In this document: positions 53,554 to 61,702 of the stretch, one piece after another
How positions within the stretch are numbered: the first letter of the stretch is position 1
Layout: each line of letters begins with the position of its first letter
NCBI GenBank assembly: GCA_019747875.1
Contig: JAIEQI010000080.1
Span: 1-64,000 of the forward strand
DNA from: Candidatus Obscuribacterales bacterium
GTDB taxonomy: Bacteria > Cyanobacteriota > Vampirovibrionia > Obscuribacterales > Obscuribacteraceae
Length of the DNA: 64,000 bases
Reading direction: 5' to 3'
Notes under the pieces: generated by a model
What the model was told of the DNA's origin: nothing
Seen by the model: only the letters and a program-made list of their open reading frames with translations
The model's database searches: none
Position numbers and translations under genes: made by a program

Positions 53554-55293
53554 CTAGTTCCAGCGGGCGTCGGTTAGTTTCTTGAGTGGTTCGCAAATGA
53601 TGTTCAGCACTGAACGATAGCGCGTGATGATTTCTGCGGTTACGGTCATACCTGGTGCAAATGGAATTTCTTTGCCATGTACCTTCATGGCTTGCTGCTC
53701 AGGAGCAACCAGAACGCGGTAATAGCCGCCAAGTTTGGTGATATCGCGCGGAAAGTTTTCCACTTCGATAACATCGCCATGCAAAACTCCAAAATCTTGA
53801 AACGGAAAGGACGAGAATTTCAATTTCACTTTCTGTCCAGCTTTAACAAAGCCCCTATCCTTATTCGGAAGCTGTGCCTCAACAACTAGATCGTTGATCA
53901 GAGGAACCACGGACATCATAATTTCTTTCGAACTGACGACCTGGCCCTTACCGCGTAGCTTGATCGCCGTTACGGTTCCTTCGATTGGGCTGGTAATCTC
54001 GGCGCGCTCCAAACTATTTTGCGCAGATGTAAGTTCGGCCTCTGTCTGCCGGATTTTCGCCTCTTGATGCATCTTCTCATCTGTTTCCTGAGAGAGCGCA
54101 GCTCTAGCTTTTGCGAGGGATGCAAGATACACAGATTCAGCTTCAGACATGTTTCGATGGCGCACACGCTGCTGCAATGCTACGTCTGAGAGATCGCTCG
54201 ACGCACGGCTCACGCTAGACTCCAATTGCGCCACATCAGCATGGGCTTTATTCTCAAACTCTGCCTGAGCAGACTTTGCTGATTCAAGAGAATGCTCCAT
54301 CTTCTCTACTTCATTATCATGATCCACAAGGGCCATCTCTGCTTGTTCAACTGATTTCAAGGCATCAAGATACTGCAAGCGTGACAATCCACCGGCTTCC
54401 AAAGCAGTCTTCATTTCGCTAGCCTGCGTTCTCGTCTGGCCCAAAATCAACTCGAGATTGAAGCGCTTCCCTTTAAGCGATTTCAATTGCTGCTGCAGAG
54501 AACTTGTCTCAATTGCAAGTGCATTCTTTCGCTCAAGAAACTCCTTCTTCCTCTTCTCAAGCGTGGTTCGAGCAGCAGCTTTCTCCGCGCCGGCATTTTG
54601 CAAACGAGTATTGATCAAACTCATTTCCGATTGACCGCCAGCTGTCCCAATGGGAGCAGTCCTGGCAATAACGGTTCCCCCACCTTTGTTGCCAAAGTCG
54701 CTTTGTCCAGACTCGGTTCCCAGAGAATCGCCGATCTTCCCAAAAGTATCTTTTTGGGCCTCAATCCACTGGCTATGATTCTTATAAACGTCGCTTATAA
54801 TCTGGCTTACATTTGCCACATCAACCTGGATGTTGGGCATATGACCTGGATCGTGGATGATTTGCTGAAGGGCTTCAATCGCTAACTCATGCTCTTTCAG
54901 GTGCGACTTTGCAATTTCTAGTTCCTTAGTTGATTTATCGACTGCGGCGATGTATGGAACGCGATCAAGGAGAACGAGCTTGTCACCAGCATTAACATGC
55001 TGTCCTTCTTTAACAAGAATTTTCTCAATGATGCCGTCAGATGAAGGCTCAATCAATTTCACATGCCCTCGCGGAACTACCTGACCTGGAGCCACTGATA
55101 CTTCAGGAACAACTGTGACGGCTGACCATATCAAAATTACGATTACGGCAATACCGACCGCATAGAGCAATGCCGCAGCTAATTTGATCGGCGTATCATG
55201 ACGATCGATCATGTGATTGGCTATAGCTGATTGCGCCGCGAAATTGTCTTCTTTTAGGAAATCGGCGGGGGATCGTTGTTGGAGGTCGGCCAT
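53554..55293 (-). CDS. HlyD-family membrane fusion (adaptor) protein
   Basis: A 579-aa periplasmic adaptor linking an inner-membrane ABC exporter to an outer channel. It has a cytoplasmic N-terminus, one membrane helix (39-60, LAAALLYAVGIAVIVILIW), a lipoyl half-domain (VVPRGHVKLIEPSSDGIIEKILVKEGQHVNAGD), a long coiled coil (about 115-420) with breaks, and a second lipoyl/beta-barrel half (SPIEGTVTAIKLRGKGQVV, GMTVTAEIITRY). The family usually has this length in type I systems. The frame is open upstream to 55458, but that part is a dispersed repeat, so I start at MADLQQ (55293). It is convergent with the giant gene and presumably partners the C39 exporter. Confidence 0.9.
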   Translation of the reverse strand: MADLQQRSPADFLKEDNFAAQSAIANHMIDRHDTPIKLAAALLYAVGIAVIVILIWSAVTVVPEVSVAPGQVVPRGHVKLIEPSSDGIIEKILVKEGQHVNAGDKLVLLDRVPYIAAVDKSTKELEIAKSHLKEHELAIEALQQIIHDPGHMPNIQVDVANVSQIISDVYKNHSQWIEAQKDTFGKIGDSLGTESGQSDFGNKGGGTVIARTAPIGTAGGQSEMSLINTRLQNAGAEKAAARTTLEKRKKEFLERKNALAIETSSLQQQLKSLKGKRFNLELILGQTRTQASEMKTALEAGGLSRLQYLDALKSVEQAEMALVDHDNEVEKMEHSLESAKSAQAEFENKAHADVAQLESSVSRASSDLSDVALQQRVRHRNMSEAESVYLASLAKARAALSQETDEKMHQEAKIRQTEAELTSAQNSLERAEITSPIEGTVTAIKLRGKGQVVSSKEIMMSVVPLINDLVVEAQLPNKDRGFVKAGQKVKLKFSSFPFQDFGVLHGDVIEVENFPRDITKLGGYYRVLVAPEQQAMKVHGKEIPFAPGMTVTAEIITRYRSVLNIICEPLKKLTDARWN

Positions 55294-55417
55294 CTGATAA
55301 AACGCCAGGAAAGTCGGTTCACAGTACTTTGTACCCGAACTCAGTGTGCAAGCATCAAGTTTATATATCAGCTGCAGTGTTGCTTTGGTTATCCAAACAA
55401 AGTAGGCATAGGTAAAA

Positions 55418-55452
55418 GCCGGCACGTTGGATGCCGGCGCTCCCGGAATCGA
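55418..55452. repeat. single REP-like GC hairpin
   Basis: GCCGGC-ACGTTGGAT-GCCGGC forms a stem-loop followed by GCTCCCGGAATCGAACC, almost the same as the 71-bp repeat unit at 6991-7272. It lies upstream of the HlyD start, between it and the patatin gene. Confidence 0.75.
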
Positions 55453-55469
55453 ACCCAAGTCTCTCGGAC

Positions 55470-56528
55470 TTAACCGCCATTGGCTTTCTTAAACTCAGCA
55501 AGCTTGGCTTTCAAATCTGCAATACAGGCTTTGGCGGTGGCTTCTCCCGATTCAACGGAGCGTCGTGCATCTTTTCGGCTTGTGGAAATTAATGAAATCC
55601 CCTCGGTATCCGGGTGAATCACGAAATCAGCCATCTTCTCCTGACTGCGATCAATATCATAAAGTCCCCAGAGAATCATTCGCTTGGCGACGCTGGTGGG
55701 ATGGCGGAAAGTCTCTTCATCAGCAGGCTTGAAGGGTTCATCAATATTCACGGCTATTACGAAATCAGCTCCCATCTGCCGGCATTGCTTAACAGGCAAA
55801 TTACAAATTATGCCACCATCACACAAAAGGTCACCACTAAAGTCTACCGGCTTACGCAGAGATGGAACAGCGCACGTCGCCTGCAAGACTTTGCCCAGAT
55901 TGCCTTTCCGTACTATATATGGTTTCCCATCACAGAGGTTGAAACAGACGGCTCCAAAAGTAATGGGCAAGTCCTCAATATTCTTCGTTCCATGAGGCAA
56001 ATTTTTTGCCAGGTAATCTCGCCAGGCAGAACCCTTATACAGCCCGTCGAAATCATGACCGCCTATCAATCGCGGCACGTACAAGACTGGCGCAATACCG
56101 ATTCTGACCCAGAGCGGAATCGTCATGAAGTGATCCATCACTTCAGAATTTTCCCAGTGCGTGATCATTTCGTCAGGCTTCACACCGGCACAATAATACA
56201 CACCTGCTACGGCACCAATACTGGTGCCTGTAACGATATCCACTTCGATGCCTTCTTCTTTTAGTACCTTAAGAACACCGATAGTTGCACCGCCACGAGC
56301 GCCCCCACCCCCCAACGCAAGACCAATCTTCGGCTTTCCAACTATTGGTTTTCTCTGAAACTGCGCTGCCTCAGTGGGATCAGCGGCGCTTGTTTCTTCA
56401 AGATCCGGATTTGCAAAAGCAGGACCTAATGAAAAGGAGATGCTTAGAATAATTGCAAGAACACTGGCAAACCAACTCTGCCTCCGAATGAAACGGAACG
56501 AACGGTTGTATCTTTCATAATTAGACAT
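55470..56528 (-). CDS. patatin-like phospholipase with N-terminal signal anchor
   Basis: A 352-aa enzyme of the RssA/NTE patatin group that hydrolyses (lyso)phospholipids with a Ser-Asp dyad. The oxyanion loop GGGGARG is at 73-79, the nucleophile S103 in GTSIG and the catalytic D237 in the DGG motif, all intact. An N-terminal hydrophobic segment (about 18-40, SWFASVLAIILSISFSLGPAFA) suggests export. The frame opens at a TTG at 56564; the ATG at 56528 is preferred. It lies downstream of the REP-like hairpin region and divergent from a purine permease across 120 bp. Confidence 0.9.
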   Translation of the reverse strand: MSNYERYNRSFRFIRRQSWFASVLAIILSISFSLGPAFANPDLEETSAADPTEAAQFQRKPIVGKPKIGLALGGGGARGGATIGVLKVLKEEGIEVDIVTGTSIGAVAGVYYCAGVKPDEMITHWENSEVMDHFMTIPLWVRIGIAPVLYVPRLIGGHDFDGLYKGSAWRDYLAKNLPHGTKNIEDLPITFGAVCFNLCDGKPYIVRKGNLGKVLQATCAVPSLRKPVDFSGDLLCDGGIICNLPVKQCRQMGADFVIAVNIDEPFKPADEETFRHPTSVAKRMILWGLYDIDRSQEKMADFVIHPDTEGISLISTSRKDARRSVESGEATAKACIADLKAKLAEFKKANGG

Positions 56529-56648
56529 GGTGAATTGCCATCCTAAACTCGCAAGCCGTTGCAAGTATATAGTATTAGACCAGTATGGTGGTTATGGGTT
56601 GTCACAGCTGCAATACTTATGCCTAAGTGATCTTTCCAGGTGATGGCG

Positions 56649-58031
56649 GTGAAAGAGTTCCTCAACAGGTTTTTCAAAATCGAAGAACGTGGCTCCTCGA
56701 TCAAAACGGAGATTTTGGGAGGACTTACAACCTTCATGACCATGGCTTACATCATAGTTGTAAATCCCGCGATTCTCAAATTCGCGGAATTTCCAGTCGA
56801 ACCTGCAACTATGGCGACCATTATCACATCCATCTTTGGATGCCTGGCAATGGCCCTCTATGCCAACCTTCCACTGGCTGTCGCCCCCTACATGGGGGAG
56901 AATGCGTTCATCGCTTTTGGTCTTGCCGCAATGGGCATTACCTGGCAACAAAGATTAGGAGCCGTATTCATTAGCGGTCTATTGTTTCTTGCATTGTCAC
57001 TTCTCAAGATTCGCCCGTGGCTTGCAAGTGCAATTTCCTACAGCATGAAACAAAGCTTTGCCGGTGGCATTGGACTCTTCCTTACTTTCATAGGACTTTA
57101 TGAAACAGGCATCGTAACCAGTGGCGCAAAAGGGATGTTTGCCGATGCGCTTCTCGTCCCAGGAAAGAACATACTGAACGCTCCTCCGGTGCCTGTGAAA
57201 ATAGGCGATTTTCATGATCCGAAAGTGCTGCTTGCGATTTTAGGATTCATTTTGATCTGTGTCCTAATGCAGCGAAAAATTAAGGGCGCAATTCTTATTG
57301 GAATGATTGTAACGGCGTCCATCGGCATAGCATGCGGGTTCGCACAAGCACCTTCCAGCATATTCGCGATGCCTTTTCAAGGAGAATACACACTTGATCG
57401 AATCGCCTTCAAAATGGATGTGCTCGGCGTACTAAAACTCAGCTTCCTACCCATATTGATGACGCTATTCCTTATGAGCTTTCTCGACACCCTGGGAACG
57501 CTCGTCGGTGTCGGCTCTGCCGGTAACATGTTGGACGAGAAAGGGAACTTTCCCGAAATAGAAAAACCAATGATTGTGGACGCAGCATCCTGTACCTTCA
57601 GTTCAATTATTGGTTCTTCAACGAGCGGCGCCTTTATCGAATCGGCAGCAGGAATCAAGGAAGGTGCCCGAACTGGACTGGCGGCGCTCGTAATTGCACT
57701 AATGTTCACCCTCTCGATGTTTTTCATCCCACTGATAGAACCAATGCAGAAGCAAACATATGCATTCGCTCCGGCGTTGATGGCAGTGGGTTTACTCATG
57801 GTCGGGTCCATCGCAAAAATCGATCTTGAGGATCTTTGTGAAGCAGTTCCAGCATTCATCACGATTGTAATCATCATCTTCAGCTACAACATAGCCAACG
57901 GTTTAACTGCCGGATTGATCGTATATCCGTTATTCAAAGTATTGGCTGGCAGACACAAAGAGCTTCATCCCGGTTCCATTGTGCTTGCTGCCTTATGCTT
58001 GATCTATTATCTGTTTGGACTACCTCACTGA
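56649..58031 (+). CDS. NCS2 purine permease, AzgA-type
   Basis: A 460-aa proton-coupled purine (hypoxanthine/guanine/adenine-type) importer with about 12-14 helices. The start at MKEFLNRFFKIEERGSS matches AzgA-family N-termini. It is a GTG at 56649 with CCAGG nine bases ahead; an upstream ATG at 56643 and GTG at 56640 are less well spaced. Family motifs include GLTTFMTMAYIIVVNP (N-terminus), PYMGENAFIAFGL, LFLMSFLDTLGTLVGVG and GSSTSGAFIESAAGI. The protein should sit in the inner membrane and use the proton gradient. It is a single gene. Confidence 0.93.
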   Translation: MKEFLNRFFKIEERGSSIKTEILGGLTTFMTMAYIIVVNPAILKFAEFPVEPATMATIITSIFGCLAMALYANLPLAVAPYMGENAFIAFGLAAMGITWQQRLGAVFISGLLFLALSLLKIRPWLASAISYSMKQSFAGGIGLFLTFIGLYETGIVTSGAKGMFADALLVPGKNILNAPPVPVKIGDFHDPKVLLAILGFILICVLMQRKIKGAILIGMIVTASIGIACGFAQAPSSIFAMPFQGEYTLDRIAFKMDVLGVLKLSFLPILMTLFLMSFLDTLGTLVGVGSAGNMLDEKGNFPEIEKPMIVDAASCTFSSIIGSSTSGAFIESAAGIKEGARTGLAALVIALMFTLSMFFIPLIEPMQKQTYAFAPALMAVGLLMVGSIAKIDLEDLCEAVPAFITIVIIIFSYNIANGLTAGLIVYPLFKVLAGRHKELHPGSIVLAALCLIYYLFGLPH

Positions 58032-58278
58032 TTTGGGGTGCGAGCTTCGATCTGTCCAATCGTTCAGAGTTGCCGAGTCCCTCCTCTGGAATGTGAAAAT
58101 GCATGTGTTTTTCTGCCGCGCTCGATATCTACAGCGCCCTCCTGAGATATACTAATGAGCTTAGGTTCTTAGCTGAATTTTCTTTCGGTAGCTGGAAAGC
58201 TAACGCGGAGTTCACATCTTGAGGCTAATTGAGCCGCCGCAATTCGCGCGGATGAGATTTTCTTAAAGGAGAGAAGTG

Positions 58279-58521
58279 ATGGATTGGAAAGAAGCACTGA
58301 AAAGTCCGTGGGCTATTGCAGCTGTTTTGTTGTTCGGAACAAACGGTGGACGCAAGCTACTCAAATCGGCAAGCAAAGAAGTAATCAAAGTCGGCTTGAC
58401 TGTCTCGGACAAAGTCAAAGAAATCGTTGCCGAAGTAAAGGAAGAAGCAGACGATCTCGTTGCTGAAGTACAAGAAGAGCGCAAGACGCAATCAAAAGAG
58501 AAGCAAATTTCCAAAGCCTAG
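58279..58521 (+). CDS. small membrane-anchored protein of the P1B-ATPase cassette (DUF5132-like)
   Basis: An 80-aa protein: a short N-terminal hydrophobic segment (SPWAIAAVLLFGTNGG) followed by a long charged amphipathic helix (SDKVKEIVAEVKEEADDLVAEVQEE). Its size and layout resemble the DUF5132/DUF1490-type proteins that accompany metal-transporting P-type ATPases. The ATG at 58279 has AGGAG at seven bases; a GTG three bases earlier is possible. It is followed by a strong terminator before the HMA2 gene. The 247-bp upstream region has several small inverted repeats (for example GGCT-AATTG-AGCC and CCGC...GCGG near 58230-58255) that could structure the leader. Confidence 0.75.
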   Translation: MDWKEALKSPWAIAAVLLFGTNGGRKLLKSASKEVIKVGLTVSDKVKEIVAEVKEEADDLVAEVQEERKTQSKEKQISKA

Positions 58522-58530
58522 TGACTTTGT

Positions 58531-58583
58531 CATGAGCCCACCGCCTGTGCCGGTTTGCTGGAAGTGGTGGGCTCATGGTTTTT
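58531..58583 (+). terminator. rho-independent terminator
   Basis: CATGAGCCCACC (58531-58542) and GGTGGGCTCATG (58566-58577) form a perfect 12-bp stem with a 23-nt loop, followed by GTTTTTGATTT. It would end the transcript of the DUF5132-like gene, or reduce read-through into the HMA2 gene. Confidence 0.8.
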
Positions 58584-58634
58584 GATTTGCAACAAAAAAA
58601 ACGGCGTGTTCAATAACACTAGGAACTACTGTAC

Positions 58635-59237
58635 ATGAGCAAAAAGCTGAATAAGTCCTCCAAGTCCGTCGCTCATCATTCAAAGGGCAGAACTAGACTT
58701 AAGGTGCCTAAACATCTCCGCAATTCTGAACACATTCACCAGGTTAAGAAGGCATTGCGTGCCACTCCTGGCGTAACCGACGTAGACGTCAACCACACCA
58801 CAGGTAGTATCACAGTCCACCACGAACACGACGAAGATACCATATTCAAAATACTCCATGAAACTGTGGAAACTGTTGGAACAGATTTCTTGACCGCCAT
58901 GCTAGAAGGTGAAGCAGTCCCTCTGGTCGGAGGCGTCGGCATAGCGGCAGCTGGTGTGGGGATCTTGGAAGGACTGCTGAAATCATTATTCGGTCCCCCG
59001 GGTACTGGAAAAGAGGTACCTCTTTTCTCAGGGAACGCTGATGACTTCAAGAAAATTTTGCCGGCTGCCTTTCTAGGTGCGGCTATTTATAAAGCATACG
59101 AGACGAAGACGATATGGGCTGGCGTCTCTCCACTAGTTCTGGGAGTGATGGCTCTGGACTGGTATTGGAAGCTCAACCATGATCCGAATGCTGCAACTGG
59201 TGCGCATCACAATGGACACGGGCACTCACAAAACTAG
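58635..59237 (+). CDS. HMA2-domain protein of the metal cassette
   Basis: A 200-aa protein. Residues about 12-75 form a heavy-metal-associated-like ferredoxin fold (KGRTRLKVPKHLRN, ATPGVTDVDVNHTTGSITVHH), but without the CxxC metal-binding motif, as is usual in the HMA2 group. Two or three Gly/Ala-rich helices follow (VGGVGIAAAGVGILEGLLK, AFLGAAIYKAYE, SPLVLGVMALDWYWKL) and a His-rich C-terminus (HHNGHGHSQN) that might bind metal. It precedes the P1B ATPase by 19 bp on the same strand, so they are probably co-transcribed. Confidence 0.85.
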   Translation: MSKKLNKSSKSVAHHSKGRTRLKVPKHLRNSEHIHQVKKALRATPGVTDVDVNHTTGSITVHHEHDEDTIFKILHETVETVGTDFLTAMLEGEAVPLVGGVGIAAAGVGILEGLLKSLFGPPGTGKEVPLFSGNADDFKKILPAAFLGAAIYKAYETKTIWAGVSPLVLGVMALDWYWKLNHDPNAATGAHHNGHGHSQN

Positions 59238-59256
59238 CTTCTAACGGAAACCTCAG

Positions 59257-61554
59257 ATGTACGCAACAGATCCGCAACGCAAAAAGAATGAACTAATTCA
59301 GGCAGACGCCCCAGTCCAACTTGAAGAACTCAGACCGGCTTCTAAAGAAAACGCCGATTTGTCAGAACGAGTACTTCTAAGTTTTGAATTAGTGCACGAA
59401 ATTCGCGGCCGCATTCGCCTGAAAATAGGGGAATTAAAAGGCGACGAAGAGCTTTCCGCTGCATTCGTTCAGGCCATATATAAGGTACCAGGCGTTCTTT
59501 CAGCGAGTGCTAACAGCTGGTGTGGCTCCGTCACAATCGTATTTGATGAAGAACAAGTCTCCAAAGACCGCTTGCTCGGCAAATTGCGCACGCTGCCAGT
59601 TGCTGTTCGGCAAACTGGATTGAGCCTGCCGACCTTTCTGGGACGCATTCGCCTTCTTGCACGTTTTGCTCTGGCGAAACTGGAATCTTGGACTCCGCCA
59701 ATCGTTCAATTAATACTGGGCGGGGCATCTTTTGCGTCTGCACTGCTTGGAGCACCAGCGCTGATCACGACGAGTCTGAGCAGCTTAGCGGTCTTGCCAA
59801 TCGCAGGACGTGCCGCTCAAACAGCTCTGGAAGAGGGACGGCTAGGCGTTGATGGACTTGATGGTTTGGCAGCTATTCTGATGATCGCCCAGCAAAATTT
59901 GAAAGCGGCGAGTTTCATGACTGCGCTAATTGGACTTGGCGAGTACATTCGAGAACTGACAGCGCAACGCTGTCAAAAGATGCTCGATGACTTGCTCGGC
60001 TTGGCTGGATGCTCTGCCTGGCTGGTCAAAGGGAATAAGCGAATTTGTATCCCGGCCGACCAGGTATGCGTCGGCGATACCGTAGTGATTTACCCTGGAG
60101 AGCTCGTTCCCGTTGATGGTGAAGTTCTGACTGGTCATGCTAGCGTAAACCAAGCCTGCTTAACCGGAGAAGCTCATCCAATCGAAGTGGGCGAAGGCTC
60201 TCACGTTTTTGCCGGAACAGTTCTTGCCGAAGGAAAAATCTACATAAAATGCAGCGCGAACGTGAAAGACAGCCGCGCCGGCCGAGTGATGGAAATGGTC
60301 AAATCGGCACCAGTCTACGAAACCAGAACCCAAAATTACGCTGCGCAGCTAGCAGACAAGTTGGTATTGCCTATTTTAGCAACCGCTGCTGTTTGCGGAA
60401 TCATGACGCGCAACATTACTCGCGTAATGAGCGTTCTTATTTTCGACTTCTCCACAGGTATTAGAATCGCAGCGCCGACTGCGATCCTCGCATCTATGCA
60501 GAGAGCCGGACGCCACGGCATTTTAATAAAGAGCGGCGGTGCAGTAGAACGGTTGGCACAAGTCAACGCCGTGGTTCTGGACAAAACTGGAACACTTACA
60601 TTGGGAGAGCCGCAGGTCACCCATGTGATACCGCTGAATGGACACGATCCCGATCAAGTTCTTGCCTATGCAGCGGCCGTTGAGGAGCGTCTCCATCACC
60701 CTGCAGCACGCGCGATTATTCGCCACGCACGCCAACGCAACTTGCAAATTCCAGATCGCGACAACTCAGCTCAGAAAAATGGAATGGGAGTTGGCGCCGT
60801 CGTAAAGGGTTCTGCCGTCCTATGCGGCAGCCGTCGCTTTATGAGCAGTGAAAAAATAGACATCTCCAATGCCAGTACATCCGAAAAAGAAATCCTCAAT
60901 AACGGTGAATCGATCGCCTATGTCGCTATCGATGGCAAGTTAGCCGGTCTCATCAGTTACGCAGACAAGCTTCGCCCGGAAGTACCAGCTGTTATCCGGG
61001 CCTTGCGAAAAAACGGCATCAAACGAATCTATATGGCGACGGGCGACCACGAGTATTCAGCTCAAGCGATCGCTAAAATCGCTGGTATCACTGAAGTGTT
61101 TTCAAATTCCTTTCCTGAGCAAAAAGCTGAGCTAGTGAAATCACTTAAGGAACAGGGTTTTACAGTAGCCGTTGTCGGAGATGGAATCAATGATTCGCCG
61201 GCATTAGCACATGCCGATCTTGGTGTTTCACTTCATGCTGCCACAGACGCAGCGCGTGAACATGCAGATGTCTTGCTTACTGATAACGATTTGAGCCGTT
61301 TGCCTGAAGCTATCGAAATCTGCCGATCAGCGATGGGTCTTGTCAAAGAGAATCTTGGATACGTTGCCGTACCAAATGGTGTCGGCATCTTCCTTGCAGC
61401 CAGCGGTAGCATCGGTCCGGCAGTTTCCACTCTCCTGAACAACGGGTCGGCAATTTTGGCTGCGATAAACAGCTTGCGCCCACTTTTTATTGGCGAATGG
61501 ACAAGGTCTGATGAGAACAACGCTACAGCAAATCATTCTGCAATCGACCGCTAG
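59257..61554 (+). CDS. heavy-metal-type P1B ATPase without a CPx motif
   Basis: A 765-aa transporter. After a ferredoxin-like N-terminal domain without CxxC (about 45-125), helices and the actuator domain (LTGEAHP) follow. Phosphorylation is at D442 (DKTGTLT) and the hinge is GDGINDSPALAHAD. The ion-path helix before the P-domain reads DFSTGIRIAAPTA (397-409), so the usual CPC or SPC of metal pumps is replaced by STG. This is a feature of a group of such ATPases related to CtpC- and HMA2-linked pumps; the ion is unknown (Mn, Fe or another metal are possible). GGAA precedes the ATG. Confidence 0.92.
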   Translation: MYATDPQRKKNELIQADAPVQLEELRPASKENADLSERVLLSFELVHEIRGRIRLKIGELKGDEELSAAFVQAIYKVPGVLSASANSWCGSVTIVFDEEQVSKDRLLGKLRTLPVAVRQTGLSLPTFLGRIRLLARFALAKLESWTPPIVQLILGGASFASALLGAPALITTSLSSLAVLPIAGRAAQTALEEGRLGVDGLDGLAAILMIAQQNLKAASFMTALIGLGEYIRELTAQRCQKMLDDLLGLAGCSAWLVKGNKRICIPADQVCVGDTVVIYPGELVPVDGEVLTGHASVNQACLTGEAHPIEVGEGSHVFAGTVLAEGKIYIKCSANVKDSRAGRVMEMVKSAPVYETRTQNYAAQLADKLVLPILATAAVCGIMTRNITRVMSVLIFDFSTGIRIAAPTAILASMQRAGRHGILIKSGGAVERLAQVNAVVLDKTGTLTLGEPQVTHVIPLNGHDPDQVLAYAAAVEERLHHPAARAIIRHARQRNLQIPDRDNSAQKNGMGVGAVVKGSAVLCGSRRFMSSEKIDISNASTSEKEILNNGESIAYVAIDGKLAGLISYADKLRPEVPAVIRALRKNGIKRIYMATGDHEYSAQAIAKIAGITEVFSNSFPEQKAELVKSLKEQGFTVAVVGDGINDSPALAHADLGVSLHAATDAAREHADVLLTDNDLSRLPEAIEICRSAMGLVKENLGYVAVPNGVGIFLAASGSIGPAVSTLLNNGSAILAAINSLRPLFIGEWTRSDENNATANHSAIDR

Positions 61555-61604
61555 CAACAGGTCCCGCCGTGGGCGTGATGCCGATCTTTCTTAGGTCTGA
61601 AACA

Positions 61605-61652
61605 CTGAAGTTACCCTCCTTGGCCTAGTGAAGGCAACGAAGGTAACTTCAG
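61605..61652. terminator. long hairpin between convergent genes
   Basis: CTGAAGTTACC and GGTAACTTCAG are perfect 11-bp inverse copies. The inner segment continues with imperfect pairing, so the whole hairpin is about 22 bp long. It lies after the P1B ATPase stop and before the end of the convergent gene at 61703, as for a bidirectional terminator, but no T tract is present on either side. Confidence 0.5.
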
Positions 61653-61702
61653 CGACGCGAAAGTAAACAGCATCTTTCACGTGTGTTTATGACGTTTTGT
61701 CA

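Noticed and set aside
55614..56264. 216-codon plus-strand ORF
   Set aside because: It lies wholly antisense to the patatin-like gene, which has intact catalytic motifs, and it has no recognisable protein features.
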